Position numbers and translations under genes: made by a program. The notes below the pieces were generated by a model, which was not told where the DNA came from, did no database searches, and saw only the letters and a program-made list of their open reading frames with translations. Shown one piece after another: positions 8,114-17,084 of a stretch of DNA of 44,737 nucleotides (its first letter is position 1; each line of letters begins with the position of its first letter). This stretch comes from Pseudomonadota bacterium (GTDB lineage Bacteria; Pseudomonadota; Alphaproteobacteria; Rhizobiales; Xanthobacteraceae): the NCBI GenBank assembly GCA_023449855.1, contig JAEXHR010000091.1, forward strand, positions 1 to 44,737, written 5' to 3'.

Positions 8114-9400
8114 ATGATCTCCGGATGGCTTTCGACCGCGCTCGCGCGCCGCAACATTCACTATGGCTGGGCGATGATCGCCGTGACCTTCGTTACGGCC
8201 CTCGTGAGCGCTGCGGCCGTCGGCGCGCCCGGCGTGTTCATCGTGCCGCTGCAGAAGGAATTCGGCTGGAGCACCGCCGAGATTTCCTCGGCGATGTCGA
8301 TCCGTTTCGTCCTGTTCGGTCTGATGGCCCCGTTCGCCGCCGCGCTGATGAACCGCTACGGGCTGCGCAACGTGACGCTGACGGCGCTATTGATCGTCGT
8401 CGCCAGCCTGATCCTGTCACTCGGCATGACACAGCTCTGGCAATTGGTCGCGCTATGGGGCTTTGCAGTGGGCGTGGGCACCGGCATGACCGCTCTCGTG
8501 CTCGGCGCCACCGTAGCCTCGCGATGGTTCAAAGAACGGCGAGGCCTCGTCATCGGCATTCTCACGGCAAGCGCCGCCACGGGGCAGCTGATCTTCCTGC
8601 CGATCCTCGCCAGCATCACCGCACAGGCTGGCTGGCGCTGGGCACTGGCTCTCATGTGCGTGATGCTGGCAATAGCGGCGGCCGGCGTGCTGCTGGTGAT
8701 GCGCGACCGGCCGAGCGATCTCGACCTGCGCCCGTTCGGCGACACCGGGACCGATCCTCTGCCGATGCCACCTCCGGCCAATGCCCCGATCATGGCTGCG
8801 GCACTGGGGGCGCTACGCGACGCCGCAAAGACAAAAGTGTTCTGGATCCTGTTCGCAACGTTCTTCATCTGCGGCGCCAGCACCAACGGGCTCGTGCAGG
8901 TGCATCTGATCCCGATGTGTCTCGACTTCGGCATTCCCGAGCTGCAGGCTGCCGGCCTGCTCGCCGCCATGGGTGTGTTCGACTTTGTCGGCACCATCGC
9001 GTCGGGTTGGCTGTCGGACCGCTACGACAACCGCTATCTGCTGTTCTGGTACTACGGCCTGCGCGGCCTGTCGCTGCTGGCACTGCCCTTCACTGACTTC
9101 ACCTTCTACGGCCTGTCGCTGTTCGCGCTGTTCTACGGCCTCGACTGGATCGCCACGGTGCCGCCGACGGTGCGATTGACGGCAGCGCGCTTTGGCGCCG
9201 AACGCGCAGGCCTCGTCTTCGGCTGGATTTTCGCCGGCCATCAGCTCGGCGCAGCCACCGCCGCCTTCGGCGCCGGTCTGTCGCGTACAGTGTTGCTGAG
9301 CTACCTGCCGGCCTTCTTCGCCGCAGGCGCGCTGTGCATCATTGCTGCCGTGATCGTGCTGGCAATCACGAAGGACAAGAAGGTGGCGGCGGCCAGCTGA
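8114..9400 (+). CDS. MFS transporter, monocarboxylate/oxalate-formate type
   Basis: This inner-membrane carrier of 428 residues has about 12 hydrophobic segments arranged as two six-helix halves split by a polar loop near residues 200-225. The start NIHYGWAMIAVTFVTAL and the segment QKEFGWSTAEISSAMSIRF resemble the oxalate/formate antiporter and monocarboxylate transporter branch of the major facilitator superfamily. AAGGGAACAACG precedes the ATG. It follows the thiolase by 53 nt on the same strand and may import the organic acid that the neighbouring acyl-CoA enzymes degrade. The substrate is unknown. Confidence 0.88.
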   Translation: MISGWLSTALARRNIHYGWAMIAVTFVTALVSAAAVGAPGVFIVPLQKEFGWSTAEISSAMSIRFVLFGLMAPFAAALMNRYGLRNVTLTALLIVVASLILSLGMTQLWQLVALWGFAVGVGTGMTALVLGATVASRWFKERRGLVIGILTASAATGQLIFLPILASITAQAGWRWALALMCVMLAIAAAGVLLVMRDRPSDLDLRPFGDTGTDPLPMPPPANAPIMAAALGALRDAAKTKVFWILFATFFICGASTNGLVQVHLIPMCLDFGIPELQAAGLLAAMGVFDFVGTIASGWLSDRYDNRYLLFWYYGLRGLSLLALPFTDFTFYGLSLFALFYGLDWIATVPPTVRLTAARFGAERAGLVFGWIFAGHQLGAATAAFGAGLSRTVLLSYLPAFFAAGALCIIAAVIVLAITKDKKVAAAS

Positions 9401-9449
9401 TCGCGCCCCGGCCTTCCATCTCAAACTTGCCTTCAGATAGGAATTCAAC

Positions 9450-10712
9450 ATGCGCCGCGTTGTCGTTACGGGGATGGGAGCGGTGTCGCCGCTCGGCTGC
9501 GGCGTGGAGACCAACTGGTCGCGCCTGCTTGCCGGTCAGTCCGGCATTCGCCTGCTTCCGCAGGACATGACAGCCGATCTCGCCGCCACAATCGGCGGTC
9601 AGGTGCCGGACATCGCCGATGATCCCGAGGGAGGCTTCGATCCGGACAAGGCTGCGCCCCGCAAGGATCAGCGCAAGATGGATCGCTTCATCCTGTTCGC
9701 GTTGATGGCCGCAGACGAGGCCATCGCGCAAGCCGGATGGACGCCGCAGAGCGCGCGCGACAAACAGCGCACCGCCACGATCATCGCATCCGGCATCGGC
9801 GGCTTTCCGGCAATCGCCGACGCCGTTCGCACGACAGACAACAAGGGCATCCGCAGGCTTTCTCCCTTCACGGTGCCCTCCTTCCTCGTCAATCTCGCGG
9901 CCGGCCATGTCTCGATCCGTCACGGTTTCGAGGGACCTCTCGGGGCGCCCGTAACCGCATGTGCCGCGGGGGTGCAAGCGATCGGCGATGCGGTTCGTCT
10001 CATTCGATCCGGCGAGGCCGATGTGGCGATCGCGGGTGGCGCTGAGGCCTGTATCGACCGGGTGAGCCTTGGCGGGTTCGCCGCTGCACGCGCCCTGTCC
10101 ACGGACTTTGTCGCTCGACCGGAAAGCGCATCGCGCCCGTTCGATCGGGATCGCGACGGCTTCGTGATGGGCGAAGGCGCCGGCATTGTGGTCGTCGAAG
10201 AATTCGACCATGCGCTGGCACGCGGCGCGACACCGATTGCCGAAGTCGTTGGCTATGGCACCACCTCCGATGCCTTTCACATGACCGCCGGGCGCGAGGA
10301 TGGTGACGGCGCCAAACGCGCCATGGAGATCGCGCTGACCCAAGCGGGTATCGCACCAGGCGACATTCAACATCTCAACGCTCACGCAACCTCGACGCCA
10401 GTCGGCGACCGCGGTGAAATCGAGGCGATCAAGACAATCTTCGGCACGCGTGGCAGCGTTGCCGTCAGTTCCACGAAATCAGCGACAGGCCACTTGCTCG
10501 GAGCGGCGGGCGGCCTCGAAGCGATCTACGCCATTCTTGCATTGCGTGACCAGATTGCCCCCGCAACGCTCAATCTCGAGCATCCGGACGAGGCCGCAGA
10601 CGGGATCGACCTGATCCGCGGCGCCGCACGGCCGATGCCAATCGAGCACGTGCTCTCGAATGGCTTCGGTTTCGGCGGCGTCAATGCGAGCATCGCGCTC
10701 CGGCGTGTCTAG
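9450..10712 (+). CDS. fabF: Beta-ketoacyl-ACP synthase II (FabF-like)
   Basis: This condensing enzyme of 420 residues has the complete FabF Cys-His-His set: C171 in GAPVTACAAGVQAIG, H312 in LNAHATSTPVGD and H348 in STKSATGHLLGAAGG. It should elongate acyl-ACP with malonyl-ACP. There is no acyl carrier protein, ketoreductase or malonyl transferase gene nearby, so it is not the housekeeping fatty-acid cluster. It is the last of four same-strand genes (hydratase, thiolase, MFS, ketosynthase) and converges on the carboxylase gene with only 9 nt between. AGGAATTCAAC precedes the ATG. It may be a second FabF with a special role, for example in a modified fatty acid. Confidence 0.92.
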   Translation: MRRVVVTGMGAVSPLGCGVETNWSRLLAGQSGIRLLPQDMTADLAATIGGQVPDIADDPEGGFDPDKAAPRKDQRKMDRFILFALMAADEAIAQAGWTPQSARDKQRTATIIASGIGGFPAIADAVRTTDNKGIRRLSPFTVPSFLVNLAAGHVSIRHGFEGPLGAPVTACAAGVQAIGDAVRLIRSGEADVAIAGGAEACIDRVSLGGFAAARALSTDFVARPESASRPFDRDRDGFVMGEGAGIVVVEEFDHALARGATPIAEVVGYGTTSDAFHMTAGREDGDGAKRAMEIALTQAGIAPGDIQHLNAHATSTPVGDRGEIEAIKTIFGTRGSVAVSSTKSATGHLLGAAGGLEAIYAILALRDQIAPATLNLEHPDEAADGIDLIRGAARPMPIEHVLSNGFGFGGVNASIALRRV

Positions 10713-10721
10713 ACTGGACGG

Positions 10722-12278
10722 CTAGGGCCGCATCATCAGTCTCGCTGGACCGGGCGTTCGCAACGGCTCGGCGAGACGCGCGAACTCGCACAGCAGCGAG
10801 CGCGTCTTCAGCGGATTGATGACCTCCTCCACCCAGAACTTTTCGGCCGAACGGAACGGCGAGCGCAGCTTGTTGAGCCGCTCCTCGATCTCCTCCAGCT
10901 TTGCCTTGGGATCGTCCGCCGCGTCGATCTCGGCGCGATAGGCCGCCTCGATGCCGCCTTCCAGCGGCAGCGAGCCCCAATAGGCCGAGGGCCACGCATA
11001 GCGCATCGAGTAGCGATTGGCCGGCTGATGCACCACCCCGGCGACGCCGAAGGCATTGCGCAGGATGATCGTGCACCACGGCACCGTGCTCTGGTTCACC
11101 GCCGCCATGGCACGCACGCCATAGCGGATGGTCGCCTGCTTCTCGGCTTCGAGGCCGACCATGAAGCCGGGGCAGTCCATCAGATAGACCACCGGCAAAT
11201 GGAAGGTCTCGGCGAGATCGACGAAACGGATCACCTTCTGGCAGGCATCCGCAGTCCACGAACCACCGTAGTGGAATGGGTCGCTTGCCAGCACGAGCAC
11301 GGCGCGACCGTCGAGACGCGCAAAGCCCGTGATGACAGGGCGGCCGAAATTCGCCGACATCTCGAAGAACGAGCCACGATCGACGACGGCGTCGATGATC
11401 GGGCGCATCTTGTAGACCTGCTTGCGGTTGCGCGGCACCGCATTCAGCAGCATCTCCTCCGCTCGCTCAGGATCGTCATTGCAGACCGTGGTGGGCGGCA
11501 GTTCGTAGACCGACGACGGCAGATAGGACAGGAAGCGCCGCGCGCAGGCGAAGGCCTCCTCCTCCGTATTGACGGCATGATCGACGCCACCGGCGCGCGT
11601 CTGAATATCGGCGCCGCCGAGCTCTTTCTTGTCGAGTGCAGCACCAAGACGCGCCACCACCGGCGGCCCCGCGACGAACATCGCAGAACTCTTGGTCATC
11701 ACCGAATAGTGGCAGGCAGCCAGGCGCGCCGCGCCGAGACCGGCAACGGAGCCGAGCCCGAGACCGACCACCGGCACCTGCGAGAGGTTGGCCGTCGTGT
11801 ACCAGTACCAGCGCGTGCCGCCGACACCGCCGGGCAGATTGGCTGCGCCGCGGGTCTCGATGGTCTTCACGGAGCCGCCGCCGCCCGAGCCTTCGATCAC
11901 GCGAATGATCGGCAGGCGCAGCTCATGCGCCATCTCCTCGGCCATCAAAGGCTTGGCGGAGATCGACGCATCGGCTGAGCCGCCGCGCACGGTGAAATCA
12001 TCGCCGACCACGACGACAGTACGGCCGTCGATCCGCGCCCGGCCGAACACGCAGTTCGCCGGAGTCAGCTTCGTCAGCTCGCCCTTCTCGTCATATTCGC
12101 CGATGCCGGAGATGGCACCGATTTCGTGGAAGGTCCCCGTATCGGTCAGTCTGTCGATGCGCTCACGAACCGTGAGCCGGCCCTGGTCATGCTGTCGCTT
12201 GACCTTGTCAGCGCCGCCCATCTCCCGCGCGAAGGCTTCGCGCCGGGCCAGGTCGTCGAGTTCCGGCTTCCAGTTCAT
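10722..12278 (-). CDS. Acyl-CoA carboxylase, carboxyltransferase (beta) subunit
   Basis: This 518-residue protein has two crotonase-like halves, as in the beta subunits of propionyl-CoA and methylcrotonyl-CoA carboxylase. The first acyl-CoA site is around GSGGGGSVKTIETRG (about residues 131-145). The second half has DPFHYGGSWTADACQK and MDCPGFMVGLEAEKQA (about 366-381), where propionyl-CoA carboxylases usually read VDVPGFLPG. It is therefore a divergent branch and I do not assign a substrate. No biotin carboxylase/biotin carrier subunit is encoded in the window, so the partner must be elsewhere. Its start and Shine-Dalgarno (GGAGGGAATGA) lie inside the 3' end of the IclR gene, giving a 71-nt overlap. 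Confidence 0.88.
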   Translation of the reverse strand: MNWKPELDDLARREAFAREMGGADKVKRQHDQGRLTVRERIDRLTDTGTFHEIGAISGIGEYDEKGELTKLTPANCVFGRARIDGRTVVVVGDDFTVRGGSADASISAKPLMAEEMAHELRLPIIRVIEGSGGGGSVKTIETRGAANLPGGVGGTRWYWYTTANLSQVPVVGLGLGSVAGLGAARLAACHYSVMTKSSAMFVAGPPVVARLGAALDKKELGGADIQTRAGGVDHAVNTEEEAFACARRFLSYLPSSVYELPPTTVCNDDPERAEEMLLNAVPRNRKQVYKMRPIIDAVVDRGSFFEMSANFGRPVITGFARLDGRAVLVLASDPFHYGGSWTADACQKVIRFVDLAETFHLPVVYLMDCPGFMVGLEAEKQATIRYGVRAMAAVNQSTVPWCTIILRNAFGVAGVVHQPANRYSMRYAWPSAYWGSLPLEGGIEAAYRAEIDAADDPKAKLEEIEERLNKLRSPFRSAEKFWVEEVINPLKTRSLLCEFARLAEPLRTPGPARLMMRP

Positions 12279-13176
12279 TCATTCCCTCCGGGAGCAGTTT
12301 CTTATGGATTGTTTGGGTCGAGGGCGCAGTGGAAACGGCAGCCGTCGTCAGTCCGCTATCCGCGTTCTGGATCATCACGCTGATCGTGTCGCTAAGCTGG
12401 CGAATGATCGGGCCAACCTCGGTCGCCATCCGCTCGTCGTCATACATGGCCGACAGGACACCGATGACCACGACCACATAGGTCTGATAATGCGGCGACC
12501 AGATTGGCGCAGCGATACCGGTAATGTGCGGGCTGAGCATGCCGCTGGCGATGACATAGCCGTTGTCACGCAGCGACTGCCGGCTGGCCTCGATCCTGCC
12601 ACGCAGGATGCTGGCTTCCTCCGGCATCTCACGCGCCATTTCCTTGATCAGCGCGTTGCCGACGTCCTCATCCAGCGCGGCGAGATAGGTGTGGCCAGCG
12701 GCCGTGCGGCCCATGGCGATGCGGCTACCCGTGGTCGAATGCAGGCCGAGCGCATGATCGGCGCGCGCATATTCCAGATAGACCATGTGGTGACGATCGG
12801 GGATCGTGAAGCCGATGGTGCCGGGAATCTGCTCGGCCACTTCCTGCAGACGCATGCGGATGAGGTTGCGGACCTGAAGGCCGCGCGTCATCGAGGTGCT
12901 CATGGCCACCGCGCTCGACCCGATGCGGTATTTTTGATCGCCGGGGAGATAAGCGAGCTGGCCCATGCGGGTCAGCGTATGCGTCAGGCGCGATACCGTC
13001 GAACGCGGCAGGCCGCAACGCTTGGAAATTTCGAGATTGCCGAGCCGGGCATCGTGGCCCTCGAAGCAGCGCAGAATGTCGAATGCGCGCGAGACCACCT
13101 GGATCACGTCGCCATCGCCCGTCTGATCGCTGGCGAGCATACCCTGCTTGGTGAGCCGTTCCGACCGTCGTCCCAT
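12208..13176 (-). CDS. IclR-family transcriptional regulator
   Basis: This 322-residue regulator has an N-terminal winged helix-turn-helix (about residues 28-85). It includes LEISKRCGLPRSTVSRLTHTL, and DQKYRIGSS forms the wing. The C-terminal effector domain follows: GRTAAGHTYLAALD, then GYVIASGMLSPHITGIAAPI and a C-terminal SDTISVMI helix, typical of IclR. An extra tail of about 40 residues runs into the carboxylase gene. AGGAAG lies 7 nt before the ATG. It is divergent from the TRAP transporter genes across a 370-nt region with an IclR-box-like palindrome. I infer control of both the carboxylase and the transporter. Confidence 0.92.
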   Translation of the reverse strand: MGRRSERLTKQGMLASDQTGDGDVIQVVSRAFDILRCFEGHDARLGNLEISKRCGLPRSTVSRLTHTLTRMGQLAYLPGDQKYRIGSSAVAMSTSMTRGLQVRNLIRMRLQEVAEQIPGTIGFTIPDRHHMVYLEYARADHALGLHSTTGSRIAMGRTAAGHTYLAALDEDVGNALIKEMAREMPEEASILRGRIEASRQSLRDNGYVIASGMLSPHITGIAAPIWSPHYQTYVVVVIGVLSAMYDDERMATEVGPIIRQLSDTISVMIQNADSGLTTAAVSTAPSTQTIHKKLLPEGMNELEAGTRRPGPARSLRAGDGRR

Positions 13177-13546
13177 AATGCGCTTCCTCTCGGGCGGCGC
13201 TTGTCCGGACGGTCATCATTGACCCTCACAGCGCGCCACCATCCCGTTCCATTGTGCGGAATTAAATTCCACTTGCCGGCTACGCTACCTCACGGAATTT
13301 CCCACGACAACACCGTGCTACGCGCAACCCCTCATGCTTTTGGCGCGTATCGTCGCAGCCCCGACACACCCTTCGCGAGCACCGCTCGACGGCAACCTTC
13401 CTTGCATCATCCCGAATACTGAGAATTCGGCAGCGCCATGATCGGCAGCATGCAAACAGCAACGTCGTTGCCATCGCCAAAACGCGATGACATGATCGCC
13501 TAACAACAAAGGCAATTCGCAAAGCGAATGCATTCGGGAGGGATAC
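13177..13546. promoter_or_regulatory. Divergent promoter region between the IclR gene and the TRAP genes
   Basis: This 370-nt gap must contain the start sites of both transcripts. The clear feature is the palindrome at 13258-13270. A nearby TTCC-N7-GGAA inverted pair (about 13247-13261) overlaps its left half. I saw no convincing small gene; readings through this stretch lack a ribosome-binding site or recognisable sequence. Confidence 0.5.
13258..13270. promoter_or_regulatory. IclR-box-like operator palindrome
   Basis: GGAATTAAATTCC is a perfect 13-bp palindrome with a central base. It is followed by A and preceded by C, giving CGGAATTAAATTCCA. This resembles the TGGAA-N-TTCCA form of operators recognised by IclR-type regulators. 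It is 82 nt upstream of the iclR-like gene start and about 280 nt upstream of the solute-binding protein gene. Confidence 0.5.
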
Positions 13547-14716
13547 ATGCGTCACCAGCTCATCGGGCTGGCGTCTATGGCTGTGCTCTGCACTGCTGGC
13601 GCCGTTCAAGCCCAAGATGCCAAATCACCAGACATCAAGCTTCCATCATCCATGGCGGTCACGGCCTATGACACGGGCACGGCCGGCTTCAACATCGCCG
13701 TCGCCGTCGGCAAGATGATGAAGGACAAATACGGGACGGACGTCCGCGTACTGCCGGCCGGCAACGACGTCGCCCGCATGGCACCGCTGCGCGCCGGCCG
13801 CGCCGCGATGTCCTGGATGGGCTCCGGCATCTATTTCGCGCAGGAAGGCGTGTTCGAATTCGGCGCAAAGGAATGGGGCCCGCAGCCCGCACAGGTGACG
13901 CTCTCCACCATCGACTGCAACGGCGCCTCGCTCGGCGTCGCAAAGGATATCAACGTCAAGGAGATCAAGGATCTCCGCGGCAAACGTGTCGGATTCGTCG
14001 TCGGCTCACCGGCGCTCAATCAGAACTCGCTCGCCATCATGGCCTATGGCGGACTCACCAAGGCCGATGTGAAGCCGATCGAATTCGCAAGTTATGGCGC
14101 CATGTGGAAAGGCATGGTCAATAACGATGTCGATGCGGCCTTTGGCACGACGATCACCGGCCCCGCCAAGGAAGCGGAGACGTCGCCGCGCGGTCTGATC
14201 TGGCCGTCGATGCCGGCCGAAGACAAGGCAGCCTGGCAGCGCGTCAAGCGCATCGCACCGTTCTTCAATCCGCACATCGCCAGTTGCGGTGCCGGCATCA
14301 CGCCGCAGACGCCGATCAATCTCAGTACCTATCCCTATCCCGTCGCGACGGTTTACGGCACGCAGAGCGAAGACTCGGTCTATGCCATGACCAAGGCGAT
14401 GATCGTCAATTTCGACGCCTACAAGGATAACGCACCCGGTGCACTCGGCCTTGCGGCCAAAGCACAGACGATGAAGTGGGTGGTGCCCTTCCATCCCGGC
14501 GCCGTGAAGGCTCTGAAAGAAGCCAATCACTGGACCGCAGACGATCAGACCCACAATGACGGCCTGATCAAACGCCAGGGCGTGTTGAAAGCCGCTTGGG
14601 ACGGCTATGCCAAGGCCAATGCGCCGAAGAGCGAGGGTGAATTCCTCGATGGCTGGATGAAGGCACGCGCCGATGCGCTCGCCAAGGCCGGCATGCCGAA
14701 CGGCTTCGAGGAATAA
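13547..14716 (+). CDS. TAXI-family TRAP transporter solute-binding protein
   Basis: This periplasmic binding protein of 389 residues captures an organic acid for a TRAP transporter. The Sec signal peptide occupies about residues 1-22 (MRHQLIGLASMAVLCTAGAVQA, cleaved before QDAK). The mature start SMAVTAYDTGTAGFNIAVAV and the later KRVGFVVGSPALNQNS are typical of the TAXI (TRAP-associated extracytoplasmic immunogenic) type rather than the DctP type. GGGAGGGATAC precedes the ATG. The gene lies 44 nt upstream of the fused permease gene, so they form one operon divergent from the IclR gene. The substrate is unknown, but carboxylates are usual. Confidence 0.93.
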   Translation: MRHQLIGLASMAVLCTAGAVQAQDAKSPDIKLPSSMAVTAYDTGTAGFNIAVAVGKMMKDKYGTDVRVLPAGNDVARMAPLRAGRAAMSWMGSGIYFAQEGVFEFGAKEWGPQPAQVTLSTIDCNGASLGVAKDINVKEIKDLRGKRVGFVVGSPALNQNSLAIMAYGGLTKADVKPIEFASYGAMWKGMVNNDVDAAFGTTITGPAKEAETSPRGLIWPSMPAEDKAAWQRVKRIAPFFNPHIASCGAGITPQTPINLSTYPYPVATVYGTQSEDSVYAMTKAMIVNFDAYKDNAPGALGLAAKAQTMKWVVPFHPGAVKALKEANHWTADDQTHNDGLIKRQGVLKAAWDGYAKANAPKSEGEFLDGWMKARADALAKAGMPNGFEE

Positions 14717-14760
14717 ACGACGCCCTCGCCCTGCCCGATATCAGCCGCTGGACACCACTC

Positions 14761-16962
14761 ATGACGCCTTCTTCCGAAACCGCGCGGCTGAATTCCGACG
14801 TGCCACCGAAAATGGAGCTCGACGACCCCCACGGAGTCGCCGATCTCCAGGAATCCGAAGTAACGCGCGTGCGCGCCTTGCACGGGATCTGGCGCTGGGC
14901 ATTGATGCTCGCAACGCTCGCGACCATTCTTCTCTGCATCAACCAGCAATTCGCGCTGCGCTTCTTCGTCGACTATACGCAGCTCAACACCGAATATTTC
15001 TATCTTCTCATCGCCTTGATGCTGCCTTTCACCTTCCTGATGTTTCCGGGAACACCGAAGGCCAATCTCGATCGCGTGCCTTGGTACGACGTCGTGCTGT
15101 TCGTCGCCACTTTCTGCGCAGCGATCTATCTCATGATGAACATCCGCAAGGCCGCACAGTTCGGCTGGGAGTTCGACGGCGCGCCGACGCCTGTGATCGC
15201 GGCCGGCCTCGTGATGTGGTTCGTGCTGATGGAGGCACTGCGGCGCACCGGCGGCTGGAGCCTGTTGCTCAGCGTTGCACCCTTCACGATCTATCCCATG
15301 GTCGCGGATTCGCGCTGGCTTGGCCCGTTCCGCGGCACGCAATCGACGCTGGAGCAGACCACCGCCTATCACGTTTTGTCCGGCGAGAGCCTGCTCGGCA
15401 TTCCCATCCAGGCCTTCGCCGATACGGTAATCGGCTTCCTCGTCTTCGGCACAGCATTGATGATGACCGGTGCCGGCAAATTCTTCATCAATATCGCCTT
15501 CGCGCTGTGCGGCACCTTCCGTGGCGGCGCGGCTAAGGTCTGCATCTTTGCGTCGGGCCTGCTCGGCACCGTCGGCGGCAGCATCGTTTCGAACGTGCTC
15601 ACCGCAGGCACCATGACGATCCCTGCGATGAAGAAGACCGGTTTCACCCCGTCCTATGCCGGAGCCATCGAGGCCTGCGCATCCACCGGCGCCGTGCTGG
15701 CGCCGCCGGTGCTGGGCGCCACGGCCTTCGTCATGGCCCAGTTCATGAACGTGAGCTATGCCGAGGTAGCTTTGGCCGCCACCATTCCGTCGATCCTCTA
15801 TTATTTCGGCCTGTTCGCGCAGGTGGACAGCTATGCCGCGCGTCACAAGCTTGAAGGCATCCCGCGCGCCGAGCTGCCACGCTTTTCCGATGCGCTGAAG
15901 GACGGCTGGTACTACCTGTTCGTCATCGCGATCCTGGTTGTGATGCTGCTCTACTTCAAACGCGAGAGCCACGCGCCATTCTACGCCACCGCACTGCTGG
16001 TGATCCTGCATCAATGGTCCGGCCCGGCGCCCTGGAAAACCGGCAATACGCTCGTACTGCTGCTGTCGATCGCTTTCACCGGCATCATGCTCTGGCTCGA
16101 TACGCCCAACTCGATCCTGTGGGGCATGTGCATTCTCGCCGCGCTCAACGAATTCTTTCCCGGCAAGAACTGGGGCGGCGCCCGCTGGCTGCATTTCCTC
16201 GAACTCAACGGCAAGACCTTCGTCGAGCTGATCGCCATCCTCGCAGGTTGCGGCCTCCTGATCGGCGCGTTTTCGCTCACGGGCGTGATTTCCAGCCTCG
16301 CCAATGATCTGCTCAATATCGCAGGCGGCGATGTGTTCCTGCTGCTGGTGATGTGCGCCTTCACCAGCCTGGTGCTCGGCCTCGGCCTGACCACGACCTC
16401 CTGCTACATCTTCCTCGCCATTCTCGTGGCGCCCGCGCTGGAAAAGCTCGGCCTCAACAAGATGGCCGTGCATATGTTCATCTTCTATTGGGGCATGCTG
16501 TCGTCGATCACGCCGCCTGTCGCCATCGCTTCCTTCGCCGCAGCCGGCATCGCGGGCGCGCCGGCGATGAAAACGGGATGGCAGAGCATGTGGGTCGGCA
16601 GCATCATCTATTTCATCCCGTTCTTCTTCGTGCTGAACCCGTCGCTGCTGTTGCAGGGCGCCAATCCCTATCCGGAAGCGCTCGGCCTCACCGCCCTCGC
16701 CTGCCTTGGCATCGTCTTCATCTGCGGCGGCATTCAGGGCTATCAGGCCTATGTCGGCGATCTCAGGCGGGCCGGCACGATGGAATGGCCGCTGCGCGTG
16801 CTGCTCGTGCTTGGCGGCATCACGCTGGCAACGCCCGGCGGCGGCATCAATCCGCTGACACAATGGCAGATCGTGATGCTGGCCCTGGCGATCCTGGTGC
16901 CGACGGTGCTGGTGGCACTGGCATTGGTGAGGCGAGGAAAGCCGAAGCTGGCGGTGTCGTGA
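14761..16962 (+). CDS. TRAP transporter fused permease (small and large membrane subunits, DctQ-DctM type)
   Basis: This inner-membrane protein of 733 residues combines the small four-helix subunit (about residues 45-200) and the large 12-helix transport subunit (about 210-680), as is usual for TAXI-TRAP systems. The large-subunit signature region includes GTALMMTGAGKFFINIAFAL and, after it, SGLLGTVGGSIVSNVLTAGT. A duplicated counterpart, GLGLTTTSCYIFLAILVAP, lies near residue 545. It uses a sodium or proton gradient to import the ligand delivered by the preceding binding protein. The long N-terminal cytosolic arm (about 45 residues) has a possible internal start (MELDDPHG). Confidence 0.94.
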   Translation: MTPSSETARLNSDVPPKMELDDPHGVADLQESEVTRVRALHGIWRWALMLATLATILLCINQQFALRFFVDYTQLNTEYFYLLIALMLPFTFLMFPGTPKANLDRVPWYDVVLFVATFCAAIYLMMNIRKAAQFGWEFDGAPTPVIAAGLVMWFVLMEALRRTGGWSLLLSVAPFTIYPMVADSRWLGPFRGTQSTLEQTTAYHVLSGESLLGIPIQAFADTVIGFLVFGTALMMTGAGKFFINIAFALCGTFRGGAAKVCIFASGLLGTVGGSIVSNVLTAGTMTIPAMKKTGFTPSYAGAIEACASTGAVLAPPVLGATAFVMAQFMNVSYAEVALAATIPSILYYFGLFAQVDSYAARHKLEGIPRAELPRFSDALKDGWYYLFVIAILVVMLLYFKRESHAPFYATALLVILHQWSGPAPWKTGNTLVLLLSIAFTGIMLWLDTPNSILWGMCILAALNEFFPGKNWGGARWLHFLELNGKTFVELIAILAGCGLLIGAFSLTGVISSLANDLLNIAGGDVFLLLVMCAFTSLVLGLGLTTTSCYIFLAILVAPALEKLGLNKMAVHMFIFYWGMLSSITPPVAIASFAAAGIAGAPAMKTGWQSMWVGSIIYFIPFFFVLNPSLLLQGANPYPEALGLTALACLGIVFICGGIQGYQAYVGDLRRAGTMEWPLRVLLVLGGITLATPGGGINPLTQWQIVMLALAILVPTVLVALALVRRGKPKLAVS

Positions 16963-16964
16963 AT

Positions 16965-17076
16965 CTGTAGGATGGGTGGAGCGCAGGCGCGTCAGCGCCG
17001 GAGCGATAACCCATCAGCCGAGCCTGCCACATCGACGGACAGCATGGGTTTTCGCTACGCTCAACCCATCCTACGG
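16965..17076. repeat. Palindromic intergenic repeat (GTAGGATGGGT family)
   Basis: GTAGGATGGGT at 16967-16977 is matched by ACCCATCCTAC at 17064-17074. The interior carries further AACCCAT and ATGGGTT words, so the whole element folds on itself. It fills the space between the convergent permease and ClpP-like genes and could end both transcripts. It belongs to a different sequence family from the repeats at 42 and 5057. Confidence 0.7.
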
Positions 17077-17084
17077 GCCTGCAT

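Noticed and set aside
14605..16863. A 752-codon open frame on the minus strand
   Set aside because: It lies opposite the TRAP permease gene. Its product is rich in His, Glu, Arg and Gln, typical of the antisense frame of a GC-rich gene, and it has no domain.
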